Assembly (NCBI GenBank): GCA_029216955.1
Contig: JANAVB010015600.1
Location: forward strand, 27,166,182 to 27,230,181
Direction: 5' to 3'
Origin: Iris pallida
Lineage: Eukaryota > Streptophyta > Magnoliopsida > Asparagales > Iridaceae
DNA: 64,000 nt
The notes under the pieces are model-generated. The model had not been told where the DNA came from, did not search any database, and saw only the letters and a program-made list of their open reading frames with translations. The position numbers were made by a program, and so were the translations under genes. Below, piece by piece: positions 11,538 to 24,540 of this stretch (the stretch's first letter is position 1; each line of letters opens with the position of its first letter).

Positions 11538-11545
11538 AGTTTTTG

Positions 11546-11563
11546 TGGTGGCCCATGCAGGTC
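11546..11563 (+). promoter_or_regulatory. LARD-1 primer-binding site, tRNA-Ile(AAU)
   Basis: TGGTGGCCCATGCAGGTC, eight bases after the LTR, is a perfect 18-base complement of the 3' end of plant tRNA-Ile(AAU), GACCTGCATGGGCCACCA, recalled from memory. The match stops after these 18 bases. The usual TGGTATCAGAGC site is absent. Confidence 0.8.
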
Positions 11564-11585
11564 AATTTTTGCAAAAGATTACGAA

Positions 11586-11622
11586 CTCGTGATGGTACTT
11601 AAGTTAGTCATACCATTACGAG
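11586..11622 (+). other. Hairpin just downstream of the LARD-1 primer site
   Basis: CTCGTGATGGTA (11586-11597) pairs with TACCATTACGAG (11611-11622): 11 Watson-Crick pairs and one G-U in RNA, with a 13-base loop. It lies 22 bases after the primer site, where retroelement RNAs often carry dimerisation or packaging signals. That role is inferred. Confidence 0.6.
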
Positions 11623-12014
11623 CCTGCGACTAGAAAATGCTCATTCACAACTTAGAGTTAAATTGATTTAAGAGAATGACTAGGACTAGGAGTCCCTTGT
11701 TCAAATTTACCGTTGGGTAGTTAAGGTTGTCAGATAGGCCATGCAATTTAGATAAGGAATTATTGAATTTAGATAGCCTGCCTGATCTCTATAGATACAT
11801 TATTACTCTTGATATGATATGACAATATGATCCAATGTGGATATTCTATTCACTTGGTAAGTTAGGCTTTCCTAGAATTAAGGCCTTAATCTTGATAAAA
11901 TGTTCAGTTTTCTTTTGCTCTATTAGATATAAATCTTATATCATATGTTAGAATTTCCTATTTTAAATTTTATTTGCTGTAAGGAATTAGTTTTCAAAAA
12001 TCTCGCATACTTGT

Positions 12015-12185
12015 ATTTTTGACTATCTTGACCAATGCTGCTATTACAGCCTAGTTTTGCAAGCTTACTCTTTTATCGAGCTTAATTCAAGACATATGTT
12101 ATTAGGGACGCCTACTAACATATTGTCTAATCAGAATCGACGTATTACGGTCTGATCAACCGTAGTGCACTCGGTTCGCTCTCCT
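12015..12185 (+). repeat. Internal block shared with LARD-2
   Basis: This segment aligns with the reverse strand of 44690-44865 in LARD-2. Shared runs include GTCTAATCAG, GGTCTGATCAACCG and AGTGCACT, plus the milder match 'tattacagcctagttttgcaagct' against 'atatagcctagtatttgcaagct'. By eye about 70-80% of bases agree. Neither copy has an open frame. Confidence 0.75.
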
Positions 12186-14788
12186 TCTGATTAACCTACG
12201 TGGATTGAGATATAGATGTCTCTAGGATCTCATCCGCGACTGCATTGACAAGTCCTCTTGAATTATACATTCGCCTTTGAATTACGTAATTGTATTCAGT
12301 AACATCTCTCTTGAACTCTTTATTGTTTTTGTCTTTCACTGATTGGAAAGACGAAAGCTCGTAACTGATAGATAGATACAGAGTATCCCCCCATAGCTAT
12401 GATAGTCGTATATGCAAGTATAGCTACCATCGGCCATCCAGGTGACTAGAACCTTGTCTCGAGATACACGTTCTCCTCTCGACCCTCAAACTACTATTAG
12501 GAACCTCTAGCAATCTGAATTTGAGAATGATTAGGGCTTTACCCTTAGTCAAAATGCCAACCTAGGAGACTATCTATTCTCAAGAAACCAAATTGTTGTG
12601 AGTATCTAATTATTTGCTTGAAGCTTGCTTTAATTAGCAACCCTTAAACCTTAACCCAACCCTTCCTCGACCAGAGCCCACAGTTTAGACATAAGACGAA
12701 TAGACAAAGGTAAGGACAATCATTTACCAAGACTATGGTAGACACCCATCCCGAGATTGGTTTCCAACAAATATTACCCTAGTTATGTAAATTTTGTTAT
12801 TAAGACCTAACTAGTATTGGAACACCACAGTCACTAGCTTAGCCAATACCATAGCTTAAGTGCCCTGTCGTATTATGATCTACCAGTTATCAACAGCCAT
12901 ACATGATCACTACAGCCCATACCACTAGAACCCTTGTGACAATAGTCTGGCAGGCTTGACACAAATAGAAATTCATGACTCAGTTGTTAGAAATCTTTTC
13001 ATATGATGTGCCTTAGAGTTGGTTACCCGTCGATAACTCTTGTATACTATGGACGAGTAGATCATTCTATTTTATCGACCACGTGTCATTGTACACACTC
13101 GTTTTCTATTTATTGAGGAACGATCCTTGACTTGACTTATATCTACCATATCCCGTTACGCCGTACCTTATTCTTTATTGACAAGAATCGGAGTAAATAT
13201 CCGGACTTTGAAATTCTTCTAACCTCATTATTCCTAAAACCATGTCCTAGCTTCTAAGGTGAGTAGATTGTAAGCCTCCTAAAATTTTAGGGTATACGAG
13301 GATTACCGATTGATTAGAATATTTTCCATTAGAATGATAGTTAGTGCCCCATGGACTCCTACTCTCCATTTAGATCATTTTGTGTCCCCGGCCGTGTCAT
13401 TAACGTTCGGAGCACAAGACCAGCTGTTACCTTCCAACAAATTTCATACACAAGATCTAGAAGAGTCCACCTTCATCTAGGTATATCGTGTCCCCCTCAA
13501 ATCCGTCCCTTTGTACTCTATTTTTGTGGTATGACTTTCAGGTAAAAAGGACTAGCTATAACCCTTACCATAATACTGGTATACTCTCCGACTTACATTA
13601 TAGCCTCAACTTCGACTCAATTCCTTTGACCCATTATATGGTTATGACCTACTCGAAGCCCACTACGCATATGCCACTAGTGTGCCACCCAATTGAGGCC
13701 TCATGTGCTACTTAAACACAAAAGTCACTGAAGGCGCATTTTGGGCTTTAGGGACCTAGCTAACCAACATGACTGGTAACTAGCTCAACCACTTGGGTGG
13801 AATCCTAATCTAGGTTACCCTAACCTAGTATAAGTAGTTTTATCATTGGGATCTTGTCCATTCAATATAGATTGAAATCCAAGGTTCATCCAACCAACGA
13901 GTGATGTCCAAATAGGGAACCCATTAAGACTCAGTAAAAATCCATCCATACATACCACCATATTTGGACTATAAAATCGAACCAATTGAAATAGGTCCCT
14001 ATACCTATTATGTAGTCTCCACCTCTTAGAATGTTATGTCATTCGTAACCATTATTCCATCTACCTGGAAGTCACGAGACAATCTTGTAGTGCACCTATA
14101 TCCCTTACTTGTGCGTTTAAATAACCACGGGAGAGATCATAATCTTGATTTCTCAAATTTCGTTCTATTATGGAACCTTGTTTAGACTAATTTCGAGAAC
14201 GGGACTTCTGTATTGTATGGATTGTAAGACCCTCTAAGAAGTGAAGGGTTCTTTGATTTAGCAACTAACTAGACTAGAGTAGCCCAACCTAGCAAATAAG
14301 TCAATAGGTTCATAAACTATCTTTCTATCTGCATCATTGGAAACTCTCTACTGCTCTGAAACTTCATATTTGCTCTCGGTTATTCTTCCTTACCTTCCTG
14401 TCCTTCCTATTTCAGAGCGACGAATGGTCACGCTTATTAGAATTTATCAATATTTCTTAGCTACTTGCATAAATTTGTTGCTTGTTAAATTTTGGGTTGC
14501 TTGATAGATAGGAGAGGACTGTAGATGCCTTATGTTATAGATATCGATTGGTAGGATTGTTAGCAACTAGTTAGATGGTTATAAGGTTTCAACGACCTGT
14601 GTTTCGAGAGAGTAGTGTGACCAAAGGTTGGTAGAAATCCTAGAGGTTATGTAGTTACAAAATGGCTAGGAGGATGGTATAAACTATTTTGAGGAATTAA
14701 AATTTACGGAGATTAAGGTTAATGAAGACTTTCTTTTGAATTTTAAGGAATAGTTATGAATTAGAATTTCGAGGACAAAATTATTTTT

Positions 14789-14800
14789 AAGGTGGGTAGA
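14789..14800 (+). promoter_or_regulatory. LARD-1 polypurine tract
   Basis: AAGGTGGGTAGA precedes the right LTR start TGTAGCTCCCC. It is preceded by the motif TTTCGAGGACAAAATT, also seen before the 3' LTRs of the gypsy, gag-only and LARD-2 elements. Confidence 0.85.
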
Positions 14801-14802
14801 TT

Positions 14803-15391
14803 TGTAGCTCCCCTTCCCGAAAAATCTTGAAATATTTTTATTATTATTTATTTTATTTAAATGGTGATTTTTTAGATTTTTATAAATAAATAATTAGTTA
14901 ATTATTACGGTAGATGATTTTAGCCATGGTTAGGAATTAGAGTACAAGGTGACTAGAAACCGTGGCACAGACAGTGCAGTGGCGTGCTTTAACTAGTGTG
15001 TTAGCCCTGGTAGGGAAGGCCGAGCCATAGTGATGTTCTAACTAGGAAAACTAGGCCAAGTTGTGACCTAACCACTAAAGTTGTTTTAATTATTTATTAA
15101 TTAATTTATTGACGTATAGAAGACCAGGTTGTACCAAACTAGCCCGAACCGAGCCCAAGCCATTGTAGCATACGGTACGTCCAATGACATTCGTGTTGAT
15201 GTAATTTGGTATGAGTGTGTTGTATTCCGTTTTAATGATTTAATGAATATTTCTAAGTATTCATAATTAAATATTATAAATATCATTATAAGTTGATATT
15301 CAATGATAATTGTATAAAATAGGACCTTGTACATTCTGGGGATTATCAGACTGTACATAATGGTATAAACACCATTATTGGTTTATTGAAT

Positions 15392-15435
<44 letters not shown>

Positions 15436-15566
15436 ATATCATTAAGTATTTAGTTTACTTATGAAACAAATATTATTTATAAATAGCTTGTGCATATATA
15501 TATATGACATTCTAGATTTATAATAAGTTTTGGCAGAATTATGGAAATATGAGTAAAATATGTATG

Positions 15567-15641
<75 letters not shown>

Positions 15642-15647
15642 CTAGAG

Positions 15648-15682
<35 letters not shown>

Positions 15683-15699
15683 CTAGAGTTTTTATAAAT

Positions 15700-15740
<41 letters not shown>

Positions 15741-17913
15741 ATACAAATGTATTGAAAACCAAGCAAAGCCAGCCCACAGTCGAGTAACCCGAACCCAGCA
15801 AGGGAGCCAGGCCCGACCCCCCATCAGTTCTGTTAACAACAGAACCTATATATGTGTAAACTCGAGCGAGATCGAGAGGAAAAATACTCGAGAACCCAAA
15901 CCCTAGCTTTCCAGCCCGACCCCAGGCCTTGGCGCACCGTCCAGGAGGCTGTGCAGCGCCGTAGCCACCGCCGACCGGCGGCAGACGGCCGCGCGGACAC
16001 AACGCCAACGACAGCAGCGAGCGATAGAAATTCGTGGCTGGATCTCTTCCTTCCTGCTCGACCGATTTCTGAATCGATTCTACTGGTACGAACCTGATAT
16101 AACCATCTTCGACTCCCATTAATTACTTTTAATTCAGATACGCTAATCGCTAGGAAAATTTCCAGTAAAAAATCGTGAAAAACTACGATTTACGTTGACA
16201 GTTTTAAGATCCAGGGACCTAGTTTGGAAGTCGATTTGCTGCCAAACCACAACAATTCTTCAAAATCTATTTGAAGGAAAATATTGACAACATATAGGGC
16301 TAGAGAACCCTTTTTACAGAAATCAATTTTGATAACTGTGCGTCGAGAAATCAGTTTCCCAATATTGAGAAAAACCTGTTTTAAAAACATAAAAACCCCT
16401 CGATACGACGTGCGTCCGCCAATCCGGGCGACGTGGTCGCGAACCGAAAGCATCAAAAGGTGCAAAATGGCTTCGTGGACGTGTGGGCTTTGACGGAATT
16501 CAAATTGGTTGCATGTGCGCGACGAATTTGATACGTATCCGTCAAAATTTACCATATCGGCCTCTGTACAAATTTCTTAATTACTTTGTGCACGTTCGTC
16601 AGATCGAGACAAAAATTATGCCAACATGACCGTATCGTTTTTCTGGTCCGGTATGCCAAGTTTGGTCCGATTTTGAGACAGTTGACCGGATCGCTGTTTT
16701 ACGGGCCCCATGATCCGACTCAACGGGTAATTTTGTGCACGGCTCGTCGAAATCCAACTTTGGACATACGGTTGGGTTCGTATTGGAAAATCGGACCCGT
16801 TGACATATAGTTTGACGACTTTAGAGACCATAGACTTTAGCAACTTTTTCGGTACAAAGTGGGTCGAACGACGGACACCGTTTTGACCCAAAATTATCGT
16901 TTTGCCCCTGTATCCAGAATTGGACTTAAGGACAAGAAATTCTAGCTATTTTGACTATTCTAAAAATATTGGTAATGTTTATTTCAGCATCCGGAGACTT
17001 CTGCATGTGTTGACTGATTGTGGCTCATTGAGTGGTATAGTATTATCGGTTTCACCAGCGCATGATCTCAGGCGAGTACATCTCTGATAGTTTTCGTATT
17101 TGATTATCTCTATACTTCTAGTACTTAATATTTTTTTACATTGATATCATGTTGATTCTTGACACGCTTGTCACACGAGATAGTAGTTATGGATTCTTGC
17201 ATGTTGTTCGTGACCAATATATTTTCGTGTTCGTGACCTGTTTGAATCCATGGGTACTAGCCGGGCGGGGAAGTACATTAGTAGACATGTAAACATATCC
17301 AGAAATATCCCATGATGTCTATTCGTGAATAATAGCAGCTGTACATGACACGTGCAGGGTGCCGAATTTACCCCTTAGCCGTTTACATGTCGAAAGTGTA
17401 TTTCAAATCACTTGTTAAATATAGTCTTGTTACATTACAGTTTTCTTATCATTGCTTGTCTTGTGTACCATGTCTCTCTGCTTTACTCGTATGATTCCTA
17501 CTATGATTCCCTGTTTATCCACTTATCATGTATCTCAGTATTATTACAGATTTATGGATTTCGTCATTTATTGATTCTGTTGTGAGATTGTACTCGTTTC
17601 ATTCCTGACTGGAAACCAATATTTTTCAGGTTCAACGATCATTCTTAGTACTGGGAAGGCATGGGTATGTTGAGGTCAACCTAGATAATTAAATTAACTG
17701 TCTTTTCTATTTTGTGAGACATTGTATTTTCTAGTAAATGTGAAGTTGTATAACATTGTAATTTGTAAAGTTGATTTAATAATGTGAATGAGCAATAAAT
17801 GTATCTTTTGTGATTTTGAGCATCTTGGCCGTGACAGCGTTCTACCGCCGACTCTGCGGCATAGGCTGGCTTGGACACGTCTCGTATCCGAAAAGCGGGT
17901 ACGGGTCGTGACA
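14803..17913 (+). repeat. LARD-1 right LTR (3,111 bp)
   Basis: It runs from TGTAGCTCCCC to GGGTCGTGACA. The half from 16127 matches the left LTR fragments. It includes AT-rich 5' sequence, a microsatellite cluster, a GC-rich island (about 15880-16010) and a 3' part from about 17020 related to the gag-only family LTR. The long open frame on the minus strand at 15442-16119 is made by microsatellite and GC-rich sequence and is not a gene. The bases after it are ACATG, the presumed target duplication. Confidence 0.9.
15400..15745. repeat. Microsatellite cluster in LARD-1 LTR
   Basis: There is a TTA tract (about 15398-15434), two long TA tracts (about 15571-15640 and 15653-15680) separated and followed by 'gctagagttttta', and an AAAT/AATA tract (about 15702-15743). 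Confidence 0.97.
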
Positions 17914-18001
17914 ACATGAGACAAATTCTCCTTGTACTCCGGGACAATGAATGTTGAAGCAAATCTTTCAGCATTAGGGTCTTTCCTAATGTCAACTGCA
18001 A
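17914..18001 (-). pseudogene. Exon-like coding fragment truncated by LARD-1
   Basis: On the minus strand a good 3' splice site (T-rich tract ending TTTCTTTGCAG, about 18002-18012) is followed by an open frame reading VDIRKDPNAERFASTFIVPE and eight more residues up to the LARD-1 LTR. The composition looks like real protein and the splice site is convincing. I do not recognise the family. It could be a host gene exon or part of an older retroelement ORF with an intron. LARD-1 inserted into it and the other half, if kept, lies left of the window. Confidence 0.4.
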
Positions 18002-18094
18002 AGAAATACATGAACAAAAAAATCAGAGGCAACAAGAGTGTGCAACTTTATAAAAAGCAAAATAATTAGGTTTAACAAACTATTAATTTGCACA

Positions 18095-18330
18095 AACATT
18101 CTGAGTTGCGCGATATTATGAGTTGCGCAACATCTTAGGTTGCGCAACAATTGAGTTGCACAACATCCTGAGTTGCGCGATAACCTGAGTTGCGCCACAT
18201 ACTATGTTGCGCAAAACTTAAGTTGCGCAACATCTCAGGTTGCGCCACATACTGGATTGCGCCTCAACTTAGTTATGTAATATTCTTGATTGCGTAAAAA
18301 ACTAAGTTGCGCAACAGCATGCGCAACACG
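18095..18330. repeat. GTTGCGC repeat cluster 1
   Basis: About 13 copies of GTTGCGC(A/C/G) or close variants lie about 17-20 bases apart; several extend to the palindrome GTTGCGCAAC. Spacer sequence varies (ACATCTTAGG, ACATCCTGA, ACATACT), so it is not a simple tandem array. Confidence 0.85.
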
Positions 18331-18439
18331 GTTCGTAAGAAGAAACAATGCTTAAAATAAAGCAATCACACCCTAAGAAGGGGTGGCTTAAAGGTCGTGA
18401 TACGCCACACTCTAAAAAGAGGGGCGCAAGTCAATAGGA

Positions 18440-18606
18440 AGATCAAATCTGCTTTAGTGTTCGTCCTTGATCACCTTCCAGTGCTGGGTTGGCCATCTCT
18501 CGTCAAGAAGAGGGTAGTGCATATTGTGGCACGCGAGTCGACGGAACATGAGTCGATGGGGCGACGGTGCCCTTCCCTTTGTCGGCGGCGGTCTTCTTGG
18601 GAGCCA
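18440..18606 (-). pseudogene. Degenerate short ORF starting MAPKK
   Basis: The minus strand from 18606 reads MAPKKTAADKGKGTVAPSTH, a Lys/Ala-rich start common in plant transposon ORFs. It stops after about 34 codons, and a neighbouring frame continues with a better-looking sequence (HYPLLDERWPTQHWKVIKDE). This suggests a frameshifted exon of an old element gene, perhaps the same gene as the fragment at 17914. Function unknown. Confidence 0.25.
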
Positions 18607-18744
18607 TGTCGTTGAGAGGATAGTCGGAGAAGAGGGTTGCGAAAGTTCAGAGTATTCTTTCAAGAAGATTAAAGTGAAAGTGAAGAATTATGATCGGTTA
18701 AACAAGGATTATTTATAGCCTAAAGAAAGAATCCTAACAGTCAC

Positions 18745-19345
18745 CTTAAGTTGCGCATGAAAAATCATAACAGTTTGCGACAGATTGCGCAAGATAGGCG
18801 CAACTTGATTCAGTCGTTGTCATGATTCAAAGTATTTCGAAGTTTTGTAAAATTTCAAAATTTGAAAACTTTGAAGGGGGTCTTGTAGAGCCTAAAAATC
18901 AAGTTGCGACATGTTTTTACTACTCAGCAATCAAGTTGTGCTCCAGAAATCAAGTTGCGACCACTGGTTTGAAGCTTAGTAATCAAACTGCGCCACGAAT
19001 CAGGTTGTACTTTGTATCAGGCTGCGCCCAAATCACATTGCGCCCAAGCCTACGTGGCATTTCACAAATGCCATCATTGCCTAACAAAACTGACAACTGA
19101 CAGCACAATAAACGAAGAAAATCTCTTCGAATCCTTCGAAGTGTGCCGTTCAAGACGATTATATTGACAGCTGTCCTGCACATCCTACAAGTTGTGCCTA
19201 GGCGCAATCTGAATAAATTCTGTGCACACCCTGCAAGTTGCGCCTAGGCGCAATCTGAATAAATTCTTCTTGTACATTCAAAAGCTGCCACGTGCCTACG
19301 CACTGAGTTGCGCCTAGGCGCGACCCAATCAGGCGCAGTTTGTCT
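18745..19345. repeat. GTTGCGC repeat cluster 2 with a 42-base tandem unit
   Basis: More than ten further TTGCGC/GCGCAA motifs occur, including the palindrome GCCTAGGC in TTGCGCCTAGGCGCAA. At about 19196-19266 the unit containing CCTAGGCGCAATCTGAATAA is repeated with a period of about 45 bases, and a third partial copy lies at 19310. Confidence 0.8.
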
Positions 19346-19622
19346 CGTTGACTGAAGCTCGCACAACCTGATAAAGTTGAGACAACTTACATTCTAAAGC
19401 AGGATGACGTGGCACACATACCACTAATCTATCAAAATGTGTCCAATACTCTGTACACGACCAGGCGCACCTCAATCACATGATGCCACGCGTCTAAATA
19501 CAGTTAGTACACGATTGTGTAACTGAATGGAAGTTGCTGCAACATAAGGTTAGCGCAACCCAAAGTGGCACAGTTCAACCTCGCGTACATCAAAATAATT
19601 GCTAAAACAGTTATTTCCAGAA

Positions 19623-19636
19623 CTCTATAAATAGAG
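19623..19636 (+). promoter_or_regulatory. TATA box, palindromic
   Basis: CTCTATAAATAGAG is a good plant TATA box (TATAAATA at 19626) followed by an A-rich leader-like stretch. It is probably the promoter of an LTR or gene in plus orientation; no intact downstream frame is present. Confidence 0.5.
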
Positions 19637-21959
19637 TTTCCAATCATTTTCAAAGCATCACAGAGATCAAAAACTCTTGCAAAATTGCTGCTACATTCTC
19701 CAGAGGCTCTAGCCTTCAAGTTCACATAGTCCAAGGGATAAAGTGATCGTCTTCTGATCAGATTCCTAAAGTTGTACTTCTCCAGAAATCAATTGTACTC
19801 TTGTACACTTTTTTTAGTTTGTAATCAAACTTTTATTTTTGCAAACACATGTAGGTCAGATAAATCAAGATGTATGAGGGTTTTACTGAATAGATGTCTC
19901 AATCAGCATTCCCCCTTCATCTTTACTCGTGCCTTCTTAATCTTCATGAATCTTGACCTGATAAGGTGCTTTATCCTTGATCTATCTTAGTCCTTCCTTA
20001 TTGTTCCACATGTCATTTTCTAAAGTGGCATTGTTCATGGTCCTAGAGATCAGCCGGACGGAGCACCTCCAGTGAACCAACAGCAACCTGTGGACCAAAT
20101 CCAGCACTCTGGGACTGTTACGACCCATACCCGCCTTTTCGGGATACGAGTGCGTGTCCAAACCCAGCCTACGCCGCGGTATCGGCGGTAGTATGCTGTC
20201 TAGCTTGCAATAAATAAAATGCTCATAAATACTAACTGCTCATCCACAACAACTAAATCAACTTTACAAAATATAGAAGTTTTACAATTGAAGAAGAATG
20301 TAAGCTTTTACACAACTAACTAGTCTTCTATGGTTTAGCCTTCGAGTCTCTATCTCTCCCTCGTATGGTCCATAGCACAAGAGTAGGCATGTCAACCTCA
20401 CCTATAACAACGATCCAGTCAGGAAAGGAGCAGAGTACAACCATATTGCAATTAATGTTGTTAGTCCAAAATAAGTTAGAACAATGAGAAACGATGATGG
20501 CAAAGAGTACATAAAGAACTAGTACTAGCAAGGTATGAACAATCAAGATATGAACTAGCAAGATGGGATCTAACAAGATATAAACTGGCAAGATGTAAAC
20601 TAGCAAGATGTCACGACCCGCACCCGGTATAGGGGCACGAAAAGTGGGTACGTCCAGCCTACGCCGCAGTGTCGGCGATAGTAAGCTGTCCTAGGTTGCT
20701 AACTAATCTCATGCAGTGAATATAAAAAGTACTTGTCCAGATATCAGCTCCGAATGGAGGGCAAGTAAAAGGTATGATCTACTCAAACACAGTCTAAACA
20801 AGAAAAGATAACACAGAAGTTATACCTAAGGAATTAAAGACAACAACAACTAACTACTAAAATATTTACACCAATATCTCAAACCAACTTAATACAGACT
20901 CAATATCTTAACTTTAATACAACAAGCCAAAACATGAAAGCTAAAGTAGTCTACTAGCTAATCTCCTGAATCACTCCTGAGAGTCGGGACCAAAGGTAGC
21001 TAATCCCTTGCCAGGTCCATGGTAAGCAGGGCATGTGTCCTCAGGATTATCATCTGTAATATTTTCAACAGGTCCAATCAGGACGGAAACGAGTACAACT
21101 CATCTAGAAAAACCTAAGTAAATGACAAAGAACTATAAAGCAGTTATAGACAGTTTTATTGATGAACATGGCAGTTTTATACAGGTAATGATGGCATAGA
21201 GAAACAGTAAGATGCAAGAAAAAAAAGGTAACTAAAACAAGAGAAGAATCATGGCAATGAAGACTGTAATAAAAGCTAACTAAACTAGAATAATATGTAC
21301 GAGTCCAGACAGTACGATATAAGTCTAATGTAATCCCAGTGTGAGTCCAGTCCATATAATCTGATACCAGATAATTTCCAGTACAAGATGAGTCCAACAG
21401 TGATCAATGAAACCAGGGTGAGTCCAACTATGATCTAACAGTGTGTTTTAAAATACCGAGGTAGACATGCAAACGGCTGTAGGTATCAGGCACATCTCTC
21501 ACTGATCGGGCAAGAGATGGCTATGCTTCCGGTAGATTCCAGTAGGAGATTCCGGATTTGGGGTATGTCTACATGTCTTACTCAATATTTCTCCGTCCAG
21601 CAAGTGAATCCAAAATCGACAAAAGAATCGAGATGAGTCTGGCCAATATGTGATGATTCCAGAAATGATTCCGGAATGATACCAATGACTCCAGTAATAG
21701 AGGCCAGCAAGTAAGGTATGTGTCGATACATGAATCCAGAAATATCCATACGTGTTGATACAGAGAATCACATAGAACTAACTAGAACTGAAATACAGTA
21801 ATCGACAAATAAATGAGAGAATTATCAGAGAATGTACTCGCCTGTTACTCTGGAAAGAGTAGTATAATATCAGATATCTGTACCAGGGTCACAATGTCCT
21901 AAAATAGAGCAATACAGTTATGACATATCCAAAATGAAGGTAAATGAAATCTACGATGC

Positions 21960-22770
21960 AATCTATATGAATTCTAAGCCAATCTAGGTCAAAGTCAAAC
22001 TTGGTCAACACTACAGTCAAACTAAGTCAAATTAAGTCATACTAGGTTACAAGAAGTTAAACTAAGTCATACAAGGTCAAACAAAGTTAAACAAGTCTAA
22101 TCTAGGTTAAAGTCAACCCTTGGTCAAACATTCTAGCCAAACTAGTCAACTCTAGTTACTTGGGTCCATATAGGGTCAAGTCTTAGTCTAACTAAGGTTT
22201 TGGTTAATCATAGACTAGTCAATAAGGTAATTAGGTTAATCTTGACTAATGGTCAACATCCAGTCAAACTCTATAAGGCTAACTCACAACCAAACATAGG
22301 CTAACCTGTCTTAGGATACCTAAGATTCTATACTACAATTACCTATACAAAGTATACCACACATAAATACATATAGTACAATACCAACCTTAATCCTATA
22401 ATCAAGCTAATCCCATTCTCCAACTCAAGTCATGACTCGACTCTAGGTATCTAACTTAACCCCATTCATATCTTCATCTATATAGGATTACCCTCATAAT
22501 CTATATGGTTAACCTAATCATCTAGTTAGGGTTTAGTCAAACCTTAGTCATTAAGTCCTCTTAAGTCTATCCAAGCCATTTCTAGGTCAATTAGGTCATG
22601 GTTTGACCTATAGTTGACTTTGGTCAACAATGGTCAATTACCTAGTCAAACTATGTCTTACTAGTCAACTAGTTAAACTAGTCATTTTAGGTCAATCCTA
22701 GTCAATTCTAGGTTAACTAGGTCAACTTTGACCTAAGGTCGACTTTGGTCAACCCTTAGTCAACAAGGGT
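21960..22770 (-). repeat. TTGAC-rich segment in the 3' LTR
   Basis: I count about 24 TTGAC motifs on the sense (minus) strand and about 4 on the other, many as TTGACC or TTGACT, the core of the WRKY-bound W-box. Roughly one per strand is expected by chance in 810 bases. The repeats are irregularly spaced. Confidence 0.8.
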
Positions 22771-22885
22771 CACTTATAGTGTTTTAGGTCATTAGGGTTA
22801 GCCCTAAGCCATAGGCTAGTCTTATAGGTTTTCATAGGCTAGTGGTGTAGGTTTCATATAACCTATATCTAGTAAGTTATATAGA

Positions 22886-23225
<340 letters not shown>

Positions 23226-23689
23226 TTATATATATATTACATATATACATAGAGAGGAAAGAGAGAGAGACATAGAGTGAGAGAGTGAGAATGAGAGAGA
23301 GACAGGAAGCGGGGACAGTAGCACAGGACAGTGAGAGAGGGGGATGGGTTCCAGTTCCTGGAACCACAAATTGGCACCCCAACACACACACACAGTCCAC
23401 ATATACATACATATGTATACATGTACACTACTACACATACACACTACCATTTAACCCCAAATCTCACCCTCACTCACACATACATATATACTACATACAT
23501 ACATACTAAAATACACTAGTACAATGTATAAAACATAATCAAAATCGATTTGAAAATCGATTTTGCAAAAACTGGAAATCCTAAAACCTGGAAACAGTGC
23601 ACTGTGCACTCGAAAATAGGTAACTCGATTTACACACACTAAAACGAGCTAAGGCTCGATTCTAATGGTTGGTAACTGGTGCCCCATAC

Positions 23690-24540
23690 ATATACATGTC
23701 GTATGTGTCAGTGGCAGTCCACCACGATACGACACGGCGTGTCCAAACACGTAAAAACTCACTCGGGTAAATCCTGACACGCGCACGAAACCACAGTGTC
23801 GTACACGCGTGCAGTCCACTCTAGGACACACCACGAGACACGACACGTCTCGTGGTCGCACACACGTGTACCCCACATATAGGGCTACACGATGGACACT
23901 CTTTTACGTGTCCACGTGTCCTACAACGTCGACACGAGAGCCGTATCAGTCGAGGAAACTCGACTGATATGTGCGATTTTCACTGCGTCGTGCAGAGATG
24001 CACACGCCTCACGCTCGCGACACAGGACACGACGTATCTCGTGCTCATGTCCTCGTGTACGCCACACATAGGGCTACACTCTCGTGTCAGTACGAGGTGC
24101 CAACGTGTCGTGTCCGTGCGACACGATACGCACGAAGTTGCCCCCGCGCGCGTGTGCGCTGACAGCGCGTGTCCAGTGCGAGTAAGATTTCTCACTCGAC
24201 ACGACACGAAGCGACACCAAATTTTGGGGGCATGTTCGCAGACATTGCCCCCGTGTCCGTGTCAATTTGCATGTGTCCTAGTGGCCTGTGCAGTACGCAC
24301 GAAGTGTCGGGTAGCAGGGCATGCACGAGGGTCTCGTGCAGTGGGTTCGTATCCAATTTGGACACGGATACAGCACAAAAACGTGCTCAGTCTAGGTGTT
24401 TTGTGATCAGCAAGTCTAGGGCTACAAGGAAGTGTAATTTGTTTTACAAAAACACAAAAACAAGTCCATTGTGGCATTTCACCAAACAAGGGTTTAAGGC
24501 TTAGGATACGTGTCCGATACGGACACCAAACCAAGTCTAA
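23690..24540. repeat. CGTGTC/GACACG-rich segment in the 3' LTR
   Basis: Dozens of CGTGTC or GACACG motifs occur, often overlapping as ACACGACAC or CCACGTGTCC. ACGTGTC equals the core of ABA-response elements. The GC content is well above the flanks. Confidence 0.8.

Larger units (their letters stand above)
11538..14802 (+). mobile_element. LARD-1 internal region, non-coding
   Basis: The 3,265 bp between the two LTRs hold a primer site at the left end, a polypurine tract at the right end and no reading frame above about 75 codons with any recognisable retroelement motif. That is the definition of a large retrotransposon derivative (LARD): it keeps the signals for copying and relies on proteins from another element. 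A post-primer hairpin and a block shared with LARD-2 are listed separately. The rest is unremarkable. Confidence 0.85.
18002..20029. other. Unassigned region with GTTGCGC repeats and a TATA box
   Basis: This ~2 kb lies between LARD-1 and the recognisable gypsy gag. It holds two clusters of GTTGCGC-like repeats, a short degenerate minus-strand frame (18440-18606) and a TATA box with an AT-rich downstream region. It may be an LTR or leader of an unrecognised (for example Tat-like) element; no matching second LTR is in the window. Confidence 0.5.

Noticed and set aside
11546..11563. Resemblance of the primer site to the anticodon arm of initiator tRNA-Met
   Set aside because: The similarity is in sense orientation and gapped; the perfect complement to the tRNA-Ile(AAU) 3' end explains the sequence and its position better.
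15442..16119. A 225-codon minus-strand frame
   Set aside because: It is built from TA and AAAT microsatellites and a GC-rich part of the LARD-1 LTR; the protein is low-complexity and has no domain.
18095..18330. GTTGCGC cluster as a CRISPR array
   Set aside because: Repeats are 7-10 bases with short, related spacers, in a plant retroelement context with no cas genes.
23852..24406. A 184-codon frame repeated at 30354-30908
   Set aside because: Both copies lie in the two LTRs of one element, so conservation is by descent. The Cys/Arg/His-rich protein follows from CGTGTC repeats.
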